A DNA stretch of 64,000 nucleotides, taken from positions 6,251,486 to 6,315,485 of the forward strand of contig NC_092350.1 in the NCBI RefSeq assembly GCF_963676685.1, given 5' to 3'. Positions 54,691-64,000 of this stretch are shown here, in pieces. This stretch comes from Mytilus edulis. Its lineage: Eukaryota > Mollusca > Bivalvia > Mytilida > Mytilidae. The number at the start of each line of letters is the position of its first letter. Positions within the stretch are counted from its first letter, which is position 1. A program made the translations under genes and the position numbers. The notes under the pieces were generated by a model, which did not search any database, had not been told where the DNA came from, and saw only the letters and a program-made list of their open reading frames with translations.

Positions 54691-55372
54691 ATAAATATTT
54701 AATTATTATTCAAGGACAAAAATTTTTATAACAGTGGACTTACCATTTAGGCTTTGTTGACCTCTGTAAATCTTATTTTGTTGATAATTTCTTCTGTTTA
54801 TAGTTTCCCCTTTATCTTTCATGTTCTTGCCCTACACATAAAAAGGGTAAACATCATTTAATGACAAAAATAACTACTACATGTATTACATAATTAGTAG
54901 GCAACTGAAAATTTTGTCTTATTTGTATATAACATCAACTTACTCATCATTCTTGCTGTTCAATATCATGAATATTATCATTATTCTATGAATATGAGGT
55001 CACAGTAAAATTAACCTTGGCAGGCAGACATCTTTTTTTATATGATACCTTGTAGTCATTCCATACAACAAGTAGACCTATGCTTAAAAAATCTAAGGCC
55101 AAAATTAAAAATATGTTTGTTTCCCCTCCCCCCACACGGGTCAAAAATAAGCGCCCGGGTCAAACAATTATTTTCCACAAAAAAATGGAAATTATTTTTT
55201 TCCTGAAAATAATTTGTTTCCATTTTTGGAAAGTGCTTGAAAGCAGAAGGATTGATAATCTAAATAAATACACTCAAATTGAGCACAAACAACTGATAAG
55301 TGGCCTGGACTGGAAAAGTCAAACCATTCATGTGACCATGCTATGACAATCACATCCAGTTAAAAAAAAACT

Positions 55373-56635
55373 AGAGGCTCTCAAGAGCCTGTGGCGCTCA
55401 CCTGTTAATGTGTTTACTGATGTCAGCCATCTTCGTTGGTAGGCGGGGTCATTAGACACTTTTTTTTTTAATAGATACCCTAGTATTATGATTGTGGCCA
55501 AGTTTGGTTAAATTTGGCCAAGTAGTTTTAGAAATGATTTTTATACAAGTTACAAAAATGACGAAAAGTTGTTCAATATTTACTATAAAGGGCAATAACT
55601 CCTTAAGGGGTCCTCTAACAATTTTGATCATGCTGACTTATTTGTAGATCTTACTTTGCTGAACATTATTGCTGTCTACAGTTTATCTCTATCTATAATA
55701 GTATTCAAGATAATAACCAAAAACTGCAAAATTACCTTAAAATCACCAATTTTAGGGCAGCAACCCAACAACAGGTTGTCCAATTCAACTGAAAATTTGT
55801 GAGGGGATATATCTTATTCTGATGGACATTTAAATCTTGAAAGATTTGCCCTAAATGTCTTAGTTTCAAAGATATAAAGCAAAACCTGCATTTTACCACT
55901 ATGTTCTAATTTCAGCCATGTCGGCCATTTTGTTTGGTAGGCTGAGTCATCGGACACTTTTTTTTAAACTACAAACCACAATGATAATTGTGGCCAAGTT
56001 TGGTTAAATTTGGCAAAGTAGTTTCAGAGAAGAAGATTTTTAAAAAAGTTACAAAAAATTATGAAAAGTTGTTAAAAATTGACTATAAAGGGCAATAACT
56101 CCTTAAGGGGTCGACTGACAATTTTGATCATGTTGACTTATTTGTAGGTCTTACTTTGCTGAACATTATTGCTTTTACAGATTATCTCTATCTATAATAG
56201 TATTCAAGATAATAACCAAAAACTGCAAAATTTCCTTAAAATAACCATTTCACAGGCAGCAACCCATCAACAGGTTGTCCGATTCGTCTGAAAATTTCAG
56301 GGCAGATAGATCTTGACCTGATCAACAATTTTACCCCTTGTCAGATTTGCTCTAAATGCTTTGGTTTTTGAGTTATAAGCCAAAAACTGCATTTTACCCC
56401 TATGTTCTATTTTTAGCCATGGCGGCCATCTTGGTTGGTTTGACAGGTCACGCCACACATTTTTTAAACTAGATACCCCAAGGATGATTGTGGCCAAGTT
56501 TGGTAGAATTTGGCCAAGTAGTTTCAGAGGAGAAGATTTTTGTAAAAGTTTACAGACGACGGACACAGGACGACAGACGACGAACGCCAAGTGATGAGAA
56601 AAGCTCACTTGACCTTTCAGGTCAGGTGAGCTAAA
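55373..56635. repeat. Dispersed repeat with about 490-bp internal tandem units
   Basis: Bounded by GAGGCTCTCAAGAGCCTGTG and GACCTTTCAGGTCAGGTGAG. Inside are 2.5 diverged units, each with a CAGCCAT.TCGGCCAT.TTGGTTGG.. block (55424, 55913, 56413) and CAATAACTCCTTAAGGGGTC. The 103-codon minus ORF over it is a repeat frame, not a gene. Confidence 0.7.
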
Positions 56636-57054
56636 AAAAAACTGCCTTCCTGGTCTGTTTACAAAGGGTAGACCCGGGGAGGGGAAACAGACATTCTTTT
56701 AAATGTGGCCTGATAAAATGACAAAACCAAGAAAACTTATCATTGACCAAAGAACAATAAAATGCGGTCATGGTTTATATATGAATCTGCCATTCAGACA
56801 TGCACACCTTACAATTGTTTCATATCTACCAAATATAATCTACCTGTAACTTTAAACATATGATAAACTGACAAAACAATGCAGTGTTTCATTGACCAAT
56901 GAACCTTGCATGAAAATGAGGTCAAGTTCATATAAAATATGACAGACAGCTAAGTGCATCTTACAATTATTTCATTCACTAAATAAAGGGGCCTTATTGC
57001 TTACAGTATCCGGAAAATTGACCAAACCACAAAAACTAAATATTTTCAAAGTTC

Positions 57055-57180
57055 CTTATACCCTGCCAATTTGTTATGGTTGTGCCTGTTCCAAGTCAGG
57101 ATCCGATAATTCAGTGATTGTCGTTTGTTTATGTGTAACATATCTGTTTTTCAATTTTTTTGTACATAAATTAGGTTGTT
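57055..57180. repeat. Dispersed repeat, family F variant
   Basis: GCCTGTTCCAAGTCAGGATC and ATTCAGTGATTGTCGTTTGT; also at 20610-20730. Confidence 0.55.
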
Positions 57181-57219
57181 AGTTTTCAACTTTCAACTTG
57201 GCTATCATGTGTAAAATCA

Positions 57220-57455
57220 TACAAGTGTTGGGAAAACAGGAAGTTGTCGAGTGATGAATCTGAAAATGCATCACACGGTATAGCTGACTTAATTAACCCT
57301 GAAACCAAATTTCAGAAATCCTTCTATTGTAGTTCCTAAGGAAAATGGGACGAAAAATATTCATCGGACGGACTGACTGACGCAAGGATGGATGGACAGA
57401 CAGGGGTAAAACAGTATACCCCCCCCCCTTTTTTAAAGTGGGGGCATAATTTTAA
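57220..57455. repeat. Dispersed repeat, family I (inverted copy)
   Basis: GGAAGTTGTCGAGTGATGAA, GCATCACACGGTATAGCTGA and the terminal ATACCCCCCCCCC...GTGGGGGCAT are the reverse of 22805-23260. Confidence 0.65.
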
Positions 57456-57879
57456 TACGGGGCTATAAAAACCCATGCAAGATGTCAAAACAAAAAGAAG
57501 TAACCTAATTCTTACTTGTTAGGGGCTATTTATTTATTGTCGGTTATACATATAACAATACAACATATTAAAGGTCTGTAGAGCTTTTATCCGACATACA
57601 TATATATGACAAGCACAATACATTTGTACATGAAACATAAAGCTCATCACTGAGATAGTAGTCTCAGATAGAGGGAGGCGGGGTCAACCAAACTCCCCTA
57701 TTCAATCTGAATGCAGGACAGAAAGTCACAGTCAAAAAGTCACACACTGTCACAATTTAGTTTTGAGATTATTTTTCTTTGAACAAGAAAACACTCTTTT
57801 TGTATTTTTCTTGAAGTTTTATACATGAACATGATGTAGCAACTTTAAATTAAAATTTATTAAAAACAAATAAATCAGT

Positions 57880-57965
57880 GCATTAGGTTTGCGCACATTA
57901 CCATTACATTTGCGCACAAAAATCATTACGTTTGTGTGCAGCTTTTGATTACATTTGCACGCATT
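57880..57965. repeat. Short degenerate repeat (CATTACATTTGCGCACA)
   Basis: Four imperfect units of about 25 bp with CATTACATTTGCGCACA or close variants. Confidence 0.6.
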
Positions 57966-57989
57966 TTTTAACATGTAAATAAAAAAAAA

Positions 57990-58270
57990 AGATATAGTAT
58001 GATTGCCTTTTACAGCTGACTATGCGGTATGGGCTTTACCTCGGGCTTTGCTCATTGTTGAAGGCTGTTTGGTGACCTATGGTTGTTAATGTCTGTGTCA
58101 TTTTGGTCTCTTGTGGACAGTTGTCTCATTGGCAATCATACCATACCTTCTTTATATTGGCTTATGGTTGAAGGCCGTAAAGACCTCTAGTTGTTAATGT
58201 CTGTGTCATTTTGGTCTCTTGTGGACAGTTGTCTCATTGGCAATCATACCACATCTTCTTTTTTATATTA
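57990..58270. repeat. Dispersed family C repeat, partial tandem
   Basis: GACTATGCGGTATGGGCTTT begins the copy. The 3' portion (GGACAGTTGTCTCATTGGCA ATCATACCA) is present twice, about 110 bp apart. Confidence 0.7.
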
Positions 58271-58621
58271 TGAACAATTTCCTAAAATTAAAAATGAATA
58301 TATGTAATAAAAAGAAGATATTTCAAAATCTTTTTTCATTTATATTCAATCAATTGTCAACAAATTGTTTGTGACTTTTTGTCCTATTAACTTTGTTACT
58401 TTATGCCTGAGTTTGACATGTGTTTGACTTTTTGTCGGAATGTCCTGTGACTTTCTGTTTTTGCAGAAGTCCAGGGAGTGTTAAAAAATCACATGTGCAA
58501 GTTGAGAGTCAACACTTACACAGGGACTAGTCTACACAATACTTTTTCAGAATGTCAGCAAAAAAGAATCACTGGTGACAGGGGAGTGTAACCGATGAAT
58601 TGATCCTGAATGAGATAAGAT

Positions 58622-58800
58622 TTTCCCGGTACGTCTAAACACCGCTCAGGAGGACCTCCTGGGTGCACACATGCAGGGCATACAAAGTGCACTCATGGCA
58701 GACCCTATATAGTCGCCGTCGTATCTGCACACATGATGGATGTATATATTCGTTATAGATCGTCATACACTTCTCATTTTAGAGTTAAATTTGCAAGCAA
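58622..58800 (+). mobile_element. Solo terminal repeat of the Mutator-like element
   Basis: Starts GGTACGTCTAAACACCGCTC and matches the left terminal repeat of the element at 61700 for about 170 bp. No inverted partner was found nearby. Confidence 0.65.
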
Positions 58801-59763
58801 CCTCTTAAGATTCTAAAATAATAATGCTACTAAAAATATATTATTTCCCCCAATTTTCGCAATTTTTTCGCCATATAAAATATTTAGGCGACTGTGCTTT
58901 TAGTGAATATAAACGATGACGAGGCCTCACGAATAAATATAAATATGAAATATACTGGAACATCGATTAGCATAGATCGAGCAGCAGAGTAAACTTCCAC
59001 ATAAATCTCGAAGTTATTTACGCCGGATAATATAGACTGTGCTCCTGAATAAAGTTGTCAAATACATTAATTTGTGTTTTTTACTTCTACAAGAAATTTG
59101 ATTCAAATGCTAATTACGCACCATTTGCTGAGCAGAGAATCATTCTAAGCCAGGAACCGTCTATACTAACTGATAACAGTAAGAATAGAAAGTCTCTGTA
59201 AAAAGGCAGTCAATACTAACAGAACTGTATTAACTTAATGATACATGTACATCAAGTTCCAGCACCTCACCAAGCACCCTTGCCTTGCATACTGAGATGG
59301 CAAACTGGTGTGTGTCAGTATTTTAATATAAAACTGCGTAGGTTCATATCGTTTGATTCGACGTTTGTTTGGTTATTTTTTAAGGATCGTTGTAAAATTA
59401 TATCTAAATCTTTGTTAAAATACGATTTTAAATTGTTCAATTCTTTCTATTTCATAATTTTGTCAAAGTCTACTTTTTAAAGTTTTAAATTTTACAGAAA
59501 AAATGAATATTCCAATTTGATTTGAAGAAAATCTTTTTGAACTGTCATGACATGGTGTTGCAAAGCTGATTACAGGTAACTATAACATACAGTAATTTTC
59601 CATTACGACAGTGCGCGTATTCTCGGGTGTGTATAACGTATAGTTTTCTAGAGAACATCCTGTCTACGTGTAATACAGATTGATGACATTATACAACATT
59701 TCTTTGGTTAAATGTGATAAGGTATCTGTATCCATTCCCTATTTCAACACCACTAATTTTTCG

Positions 59764-59790
59764 AAGAAAAAAAAAAAAAAAAAAAAAAAT
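59764..59790. repeat. Poly-A tract
   Basis: About 25 A residues with no upstream element that I can recognise. Confidence 0.85.
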
Positions 59791-60119
59791 ATATGAAATT
59801 AAGAAGAAAAGTAGCAAATATAAACTTCAGTAATTGCGCATTGAGTAAACATAATTCCAATATTGCATGAACAAATCCGTGAGAAAACGTATATATACAT
59901 GTATGAATAAAGATGTGTTTTAAAAGACCTATTGGCATTATTTCACACTAGGACCTAAGATAACTAGAACTAAGCAATGGTTGATCCAGAAATTTTCATA
60001 TGTGGGGACTCATTGACTGCCTTAGAGGGGTCACGTCCAGTCATGCTTCCGTGATTCCCTATATAATCTACCATTTGTTTCCCAAGATTTAGGAGGGGGG
60101 CTGATACACACATATATAT

Positions 60120-60300
60120 ATAAATATACCTCTGCGGCGGAGCCATCCATTTGAAAAGAAGGGGGTCTCAACCCAGGACAAAAGGGGGAGGGGGTGGTTC
60201 CAACCATATGTCCCCATTCAAATACATTGATCGTTCAAAAAAAGGGGTGGTTCCAACTCCCGAAACCCTCCCCCTGGATCCGCCACTGATACCTAGTATG
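60120..60300. repeat. G/C-rich dispersed repeat, family M
   Basis: AGAAGGGGGTCTCAACCCAG, CATATGTCCCCATTCAAATA and GATCCGCCACTGAT. A related, inverted copy is at 63080-63235. The translated frames (GGPNPGQKKGG type) are frequent false ORFs. Confidence 0.65.
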
Positions 60301-61690
60301 CATATTATTAAGAACAGCTTTGAATATATGCATATAAAATAATGGTACGTTTAAAAACCGTTCAGGATCTCCTGGTTGCACACAGGACATTAAGTAACTT
60401 AGGACATGTATATATAATAGTAAGAGTTCAGGGTATACATTCGATAACTAACATATTTTATAATTTTGTAATTTTTGTTTTGATAAAATCAGAGACATAT
60501 AATACATGTATTGAGACATATATAATACATGTGTCTCTGAAAAAATCAAACCATCTTTAAAGAAGTTATTTCAGTTTGAATCGACTGTCTTTTGCATTAG
60601 AATTCCAAAACGTTAATGTTATTTACAAATGCCAAAACCTGCAAGAAAGAAACATTTATATTCGGTGATTTTTACACTAAACGTTTTCGTATTTTGTTTT
60701 AAAAATATTAAAAAGTACATGTACATCGTTTTTTCAAGATTTGTATAGTAACTGGTTTAATTAAGTCCCCTTGATGAAATTTAAATTGCGAGACGCTAAT
60801 TAATAAACTATGATCTATCTATCGGCATGCGTCGTTATTTGGGATACGTCACGGATGACCGATGGTCATATTCAATACGATATACCAATCATCATTTGAA
60901 TTTGGGCAATTGATCTTTAATAATTAGGACTAATTGGTGATGGCAGAGAATAAGTCGCTGGTGATGGTTAAAAACATATAGAAGTAAACTTTGCAAAAAA
61001 AAAAGGTTTCCTCGGAAAAAATTATGAAAATATATGAATATGCTAAATAATTTTTTTTTCCGAAATAATAATTAAAGACGTTTAGAAATAACAAATTTTC
61101 ACAGTTGGGAAATTTTCAATTCAAGTTATTTCATTTTGAAAACGTTGAAAAATATAGATCTTATTATATGTTAAATGTGGGCCGCTTGGAGATCAACTTG
61201 TGAAACCCTGCATAATTAGGGTTTGTCTACAAACATTCTATAATCAAGGATTTGTACAAGGCCTTGTTATAATGAATATTATCGCCAATATCACCATAAT
61301 TAAATAAAGAACAGATACAATATTCGCCTAAAGAGTTTGCCATCTAACAATTCAAAATGAAATGTTGAGTCGAAACTGAGGTACCAAATCTATAAAAAGA
61401 ATCACTATTTTAGTCGAAATTAAACTGTATATAATATTCTTTTTTTCAAAACTCCTGAAATAATTTAACATTAACTATAGAGAGCTTACATATGCAAATC
61501 TGTTTAAAAGTATGTGAGCGTAAATAAAATTTGTTTATTACCCCCCCCCCCCTTTTTTTCCTTCTATAAAATTTAATTGTAAACGATTTTCGTTCTTAAT
61601 TTGTGTTTGCTCATTAACTGGGGTTCATGCTGTCAAAAAAAAATGTCTCCTTGTGTAAAAGTTATTGATAAGAAAAAATTGAAGCTTCCA

Positions 61691-61699
61691 GAAGAATAA
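61691..61699. repeat. Left 9-bp target site duplication
   Basis: GAAGAATAA immediately left of the element; identical to 63411-63419. Confidence 0.78.
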
Positions 61700-63410
61700 C
61701 GGTACGTCTAAACACTGCTTGAAGGACCTCCTGATTGCACTCATGACACACGAAGTGCACTCAGGACCCTTTATAGTCATCGCACACAGGATGGCTGCAT
61801 ATATTCTTTATACGCTTCTTATTTTAGAGTTAAATTTGGTAGAATTTGTAATTCTTAGAAAATAATAAGGGCACGTGTCACTGATTACACAACTACTGAG
61901 CCATGAATTATCCAATCAACAAAATTAATTGGATTATCTTTATTGTTGTTTTATACATTGTGTTGTTAGTACAGTGTGACCATGCGGGAAGTAATATTGT
62001 GACGTCTAGAATGAATATCACGATGTTTTAAGATTTTCGTCTTTTATTAAAATTTCGTTCCATAAATTTTTAAGTTTTATTCTTAATTTTATTATCATGT
62101 CCTGGACCAGTAATTAATTCTTTGCACGAGTTTGAAAAGGGAAATAATTATAAATGTTCATACTTTAAAAGAATTTATATTAATTAAAGTTTTGTATATG
62201 GAATCCGTTCTAAACGGTAAAAGCCGTACTTTTCAAACAATCAAACTCATATACATGTAGTTAGATGTTATTTCTCATTTTTATCGAACTTGTCCAGGAA
62301 TTTTATTTTTGAGTTATACGAATATTTTAAGAAATCCGTTTTTATTAAGTTTTTTTTCTCTAATTAAAGTCGTTTTGTCCAGTTTCACAAGCCTGAAACG
62401 AATTTCAATGCGAAAATAAATTCTGAAAATGAACTTGTCTCCGTTTTCGTCTCCGTTTTTTTATTGTAGTAGCGAGAAATTTTAAAAGACCAAAAGACCA
62501 AAATGACACAAACATTAACAAAGAAAGACTATTTCAAAGACAGTTTATTGACACGAAATCCGTTCAAACCACGACTAAGTCTTCGTGCACAGATTTCCGT
62601 TAAGGTTAAACTGAATATTGTACATAATTGTCTTCTCTTGTATAATGGTTTGTTGAGAATAAAGATATACAAATGTAATAAAATTTGATATTCAGTCAAC
62701 ATTGTGTTTGTTTAAAAACTTGATTTAGAGAGAGAGAGATAGAGAAAAGAATCACACTGAAAAACAAAAACTTGTTACAGAAAAAAAAACGCAACTATAA
62801 AATAATTTTCTTTATTCGTGAACTGCAAAACACAACAAATTAATTTACCCGTCATCATGAAAAATAAACTGAAAAAGCACATCGAATGAGATATATGTTT
62901 TATTTTTTCTATATGCAAATTCATGTTAAAGGTAAAACTGAACTAAACAATACAATTCCTAAAAAACAATAAAGATAATCCAATCAATTTTGTTGATTGG
63001 ATAATTCATGGCTCAGTAGTTGTGTAATCAGTGACACGTGCCCTCATTATTTTATAAGAATTAACATATCTATCTAAGTTCGATTCAGGCGCGGATCCAG
63101 AGGTGGGAGGGGGGTTCCGGGGGGGGTTGGAACCGATCAATGCATTTGAATGGGGACATGTAGTTGAACCCCCCTTTTTTTGCCCTGGGTTAGGACCCCC
63201 CCTTTTTAAAATGGCTGGATCCGCCCCTGCGATTTCAACTTCTACCAAAATTTAACTCTAAAATAAGAAGCGTATAACGAATATAAACATCCATCATGTG
63301 TGCAGATATGATTACGGTAATGGGTCCTGAGTGCACTTTGTATGTCCTGAGTGCACTTTGTATGTCCTGAGTGCACTCAGGAGGTCCTGAGCGGTTGTTT
63401 AGACGTACCC
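61700..63410. mobile_element. Non-autonomous Mutator-like foldback element with 9-bp target duplication
   Basis: Long inverted repeats (61700-61940 and 62971-63410) start at GGTACGTCTAAAC. The element is flanked by the direct repeat GAAGAATAA (61691-61699 and 63411-63419), a 9-bp target duplication. Long terminal repeats plus 9-bp duplication fit the Mutator superfamily. The 1-kb interior has no transposase, only short ORFs. The right arm is longer because a family M repeat (63080-63235) inserted in it and a 20-bp unit TCCTGAGTGCACTTTGTATG is repeated near 63325-63375. Confidence 0.82.
63080..63235. mobile_element. Family M repeat nested in the Mutator-like element
   Basis: It interrupts the right inverted repeat between CGATT and CTACCAAAATTTAACTC, so it inserted after the host element. 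GGCGCGGATCCAGAGG and GGCTGGATCCGCCCCTG form its ends as short inverted repeats. Confidence 0.65.
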
Positions 63411-63419
63411 GAAGAATAA
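63411..63419. repeat. Right 9-bp target site duplication
   Basis: GAAGAATAA immediately right of the element. Confidence 0.78.
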
Positions 63420-64000
63420 ATCATTTCCTGAACCTAAAATACATTTATCTGTAATTAAAGAAAATTCGCCTAAAACATTCTCTCATATATTCAAACAATT
63501 AATTGTAAAATAATTAATTCAACGTCGGACTTTCTGTCTGTTTACTAATACTTTTCTTGTTCAGTTTAGTTTATACCCATAATAGATGAACGGAAATAAG
63601 TACTTTTTTTTAGGAAAATTTACAATTAGATGAACGGAATTAAGTACTTTTTAGGAAAATTTACAACTCAAATTTTCAAAAACAAAATTCTACACTTTTT
63701 ACCTGGATGTTTTTCTCTGTCTCGAAGCCGCAACCTTTGACCCCGTATCAAACGTAGCGACCAACACCTCACATGACGTATTCTCGATGTTGAGGTATTG
63801 ACAATATACAATCACATTTATCAATATACAGCAAGTAAGTAATTTGGTGTTGAATGCCAGTAGATCAGAATTTGTTAATTGAACTTTACCTGTTTAAGGG
63901 GCACTAGCTGCCAAATTCATGTTCTTCATCGATTTTAATAAAATTCACATAACGTGTATATAGTGTTGAATTGTTTATTAAAATGTTGCGCACAATCTTA
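63420..64000. other. No gene seen
   Basis: AT-rich, with a 45-bp imperfect direct duplication (AGATGAACGGAA.TAAGTACTT, near 63585 and 63629). Nothing else identified. Confidence 0.4.

Noticed and set aside
56297..56608. 103-codon minus-strand ORF
   Set aside because: Lies in a dispersed repeat with 490-bp internal units; the diverged units do not preserve the frame.
63006..63248. Gly/Pro-rich ORF on the minus strand
   Set aside because: It is a frame through a nested G/C-rich repeat also seen at 60120-60300.

Overview
This is a window of eukaryotic genomic DNA: AT-rich, intron-bearing and dense in repeats. The dispersed repeats match ones I associate with marine mussels (Mytilus, Bivalvia), so I infer a bivalve mollusc. 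There is one assembly gap of about 100 N (20165-20264).

Three protein-coding loci can be supported. (1) On the plus strand, the last two coding exons of a galaxin-like double-cysteine repeat protein (6631-6864 and 9128-9315); its 5' part is not in the window or was not found. (2) On the minus strand, an ORF with a C-terminal SOCS box (13449-14573), probably a Cullin-5 ubiquitin-ligase adaptor. (3) On the minus strand, a complete ionotropic glutamate receptor subunit. It has twelve well-supported exons from 36974 down to 23399, and every splice phase is compatible (805 codons exactly). A probable terminal exon at 15731-15955 would give 879 residues. The subunit has signal peptide, N-terminal domain, S1, M1, pore loop, M3, S2 and M4, but several canonical glutamate-contacting positions are changed.

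The most striking non-coding content is a family of self-cleaving RNA motifs. Two related tandem repeats, A (350 bp period; 106-1135 minus and 11549-12075 plus) and B (355 bp period; 20732-21958 minus), and several solitary B elements each carry a type I hammerhead ribozyme. The consensus includes a CUGANGA box, a 4-bp helix II, GAAA, a minimal palindromic helix III, a NUC cleavage triplet and a covarying helix I. All five family A copies and one solitary B copy (26866-26909) have an intact core. Each copy in the B tandem array has lost a core base. A and B also share an accessory domain of two covarying hairpins, one capped by a cUUCGg tetraloop. This resembles retrozymes, the circular-RNA-producing hammerhead retroelements reported from plants and metazoans. 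Most B copies lie in introns of the glutamate receptor gene, in the sense orientation.

Layout: 0.1-1.1 kb ribozyme array A1; 2-6 kb dispersed repeats; 6.6-9.3 kb galaxin-like gene; 9.4-10.2 kb TTAA-flanked inverted-repeat element; 11.5-12.1 kb ribozyme array A2; 12.6-13.0 kb 45-bp minisatellite; 13.4-14.6 kb SOCS-box gene; 15.7-37.0 kb glutamate receptor with ribozyme-rich introns; 37.5-38.2 kb foldback element; 39-43.2 kb large minisatellites; 43.4-46.6 kb local segmental duplication; 48.3 and 49.4 kb long palindromes; 51.7-52.9 kb two short-period arrays; 55.4-60.3 kb dispersed repeats; 61.7-63.4 kb Mutator-like foldback element with a 9-bp target duplication. I see no gene from about 37 to 64 kb.
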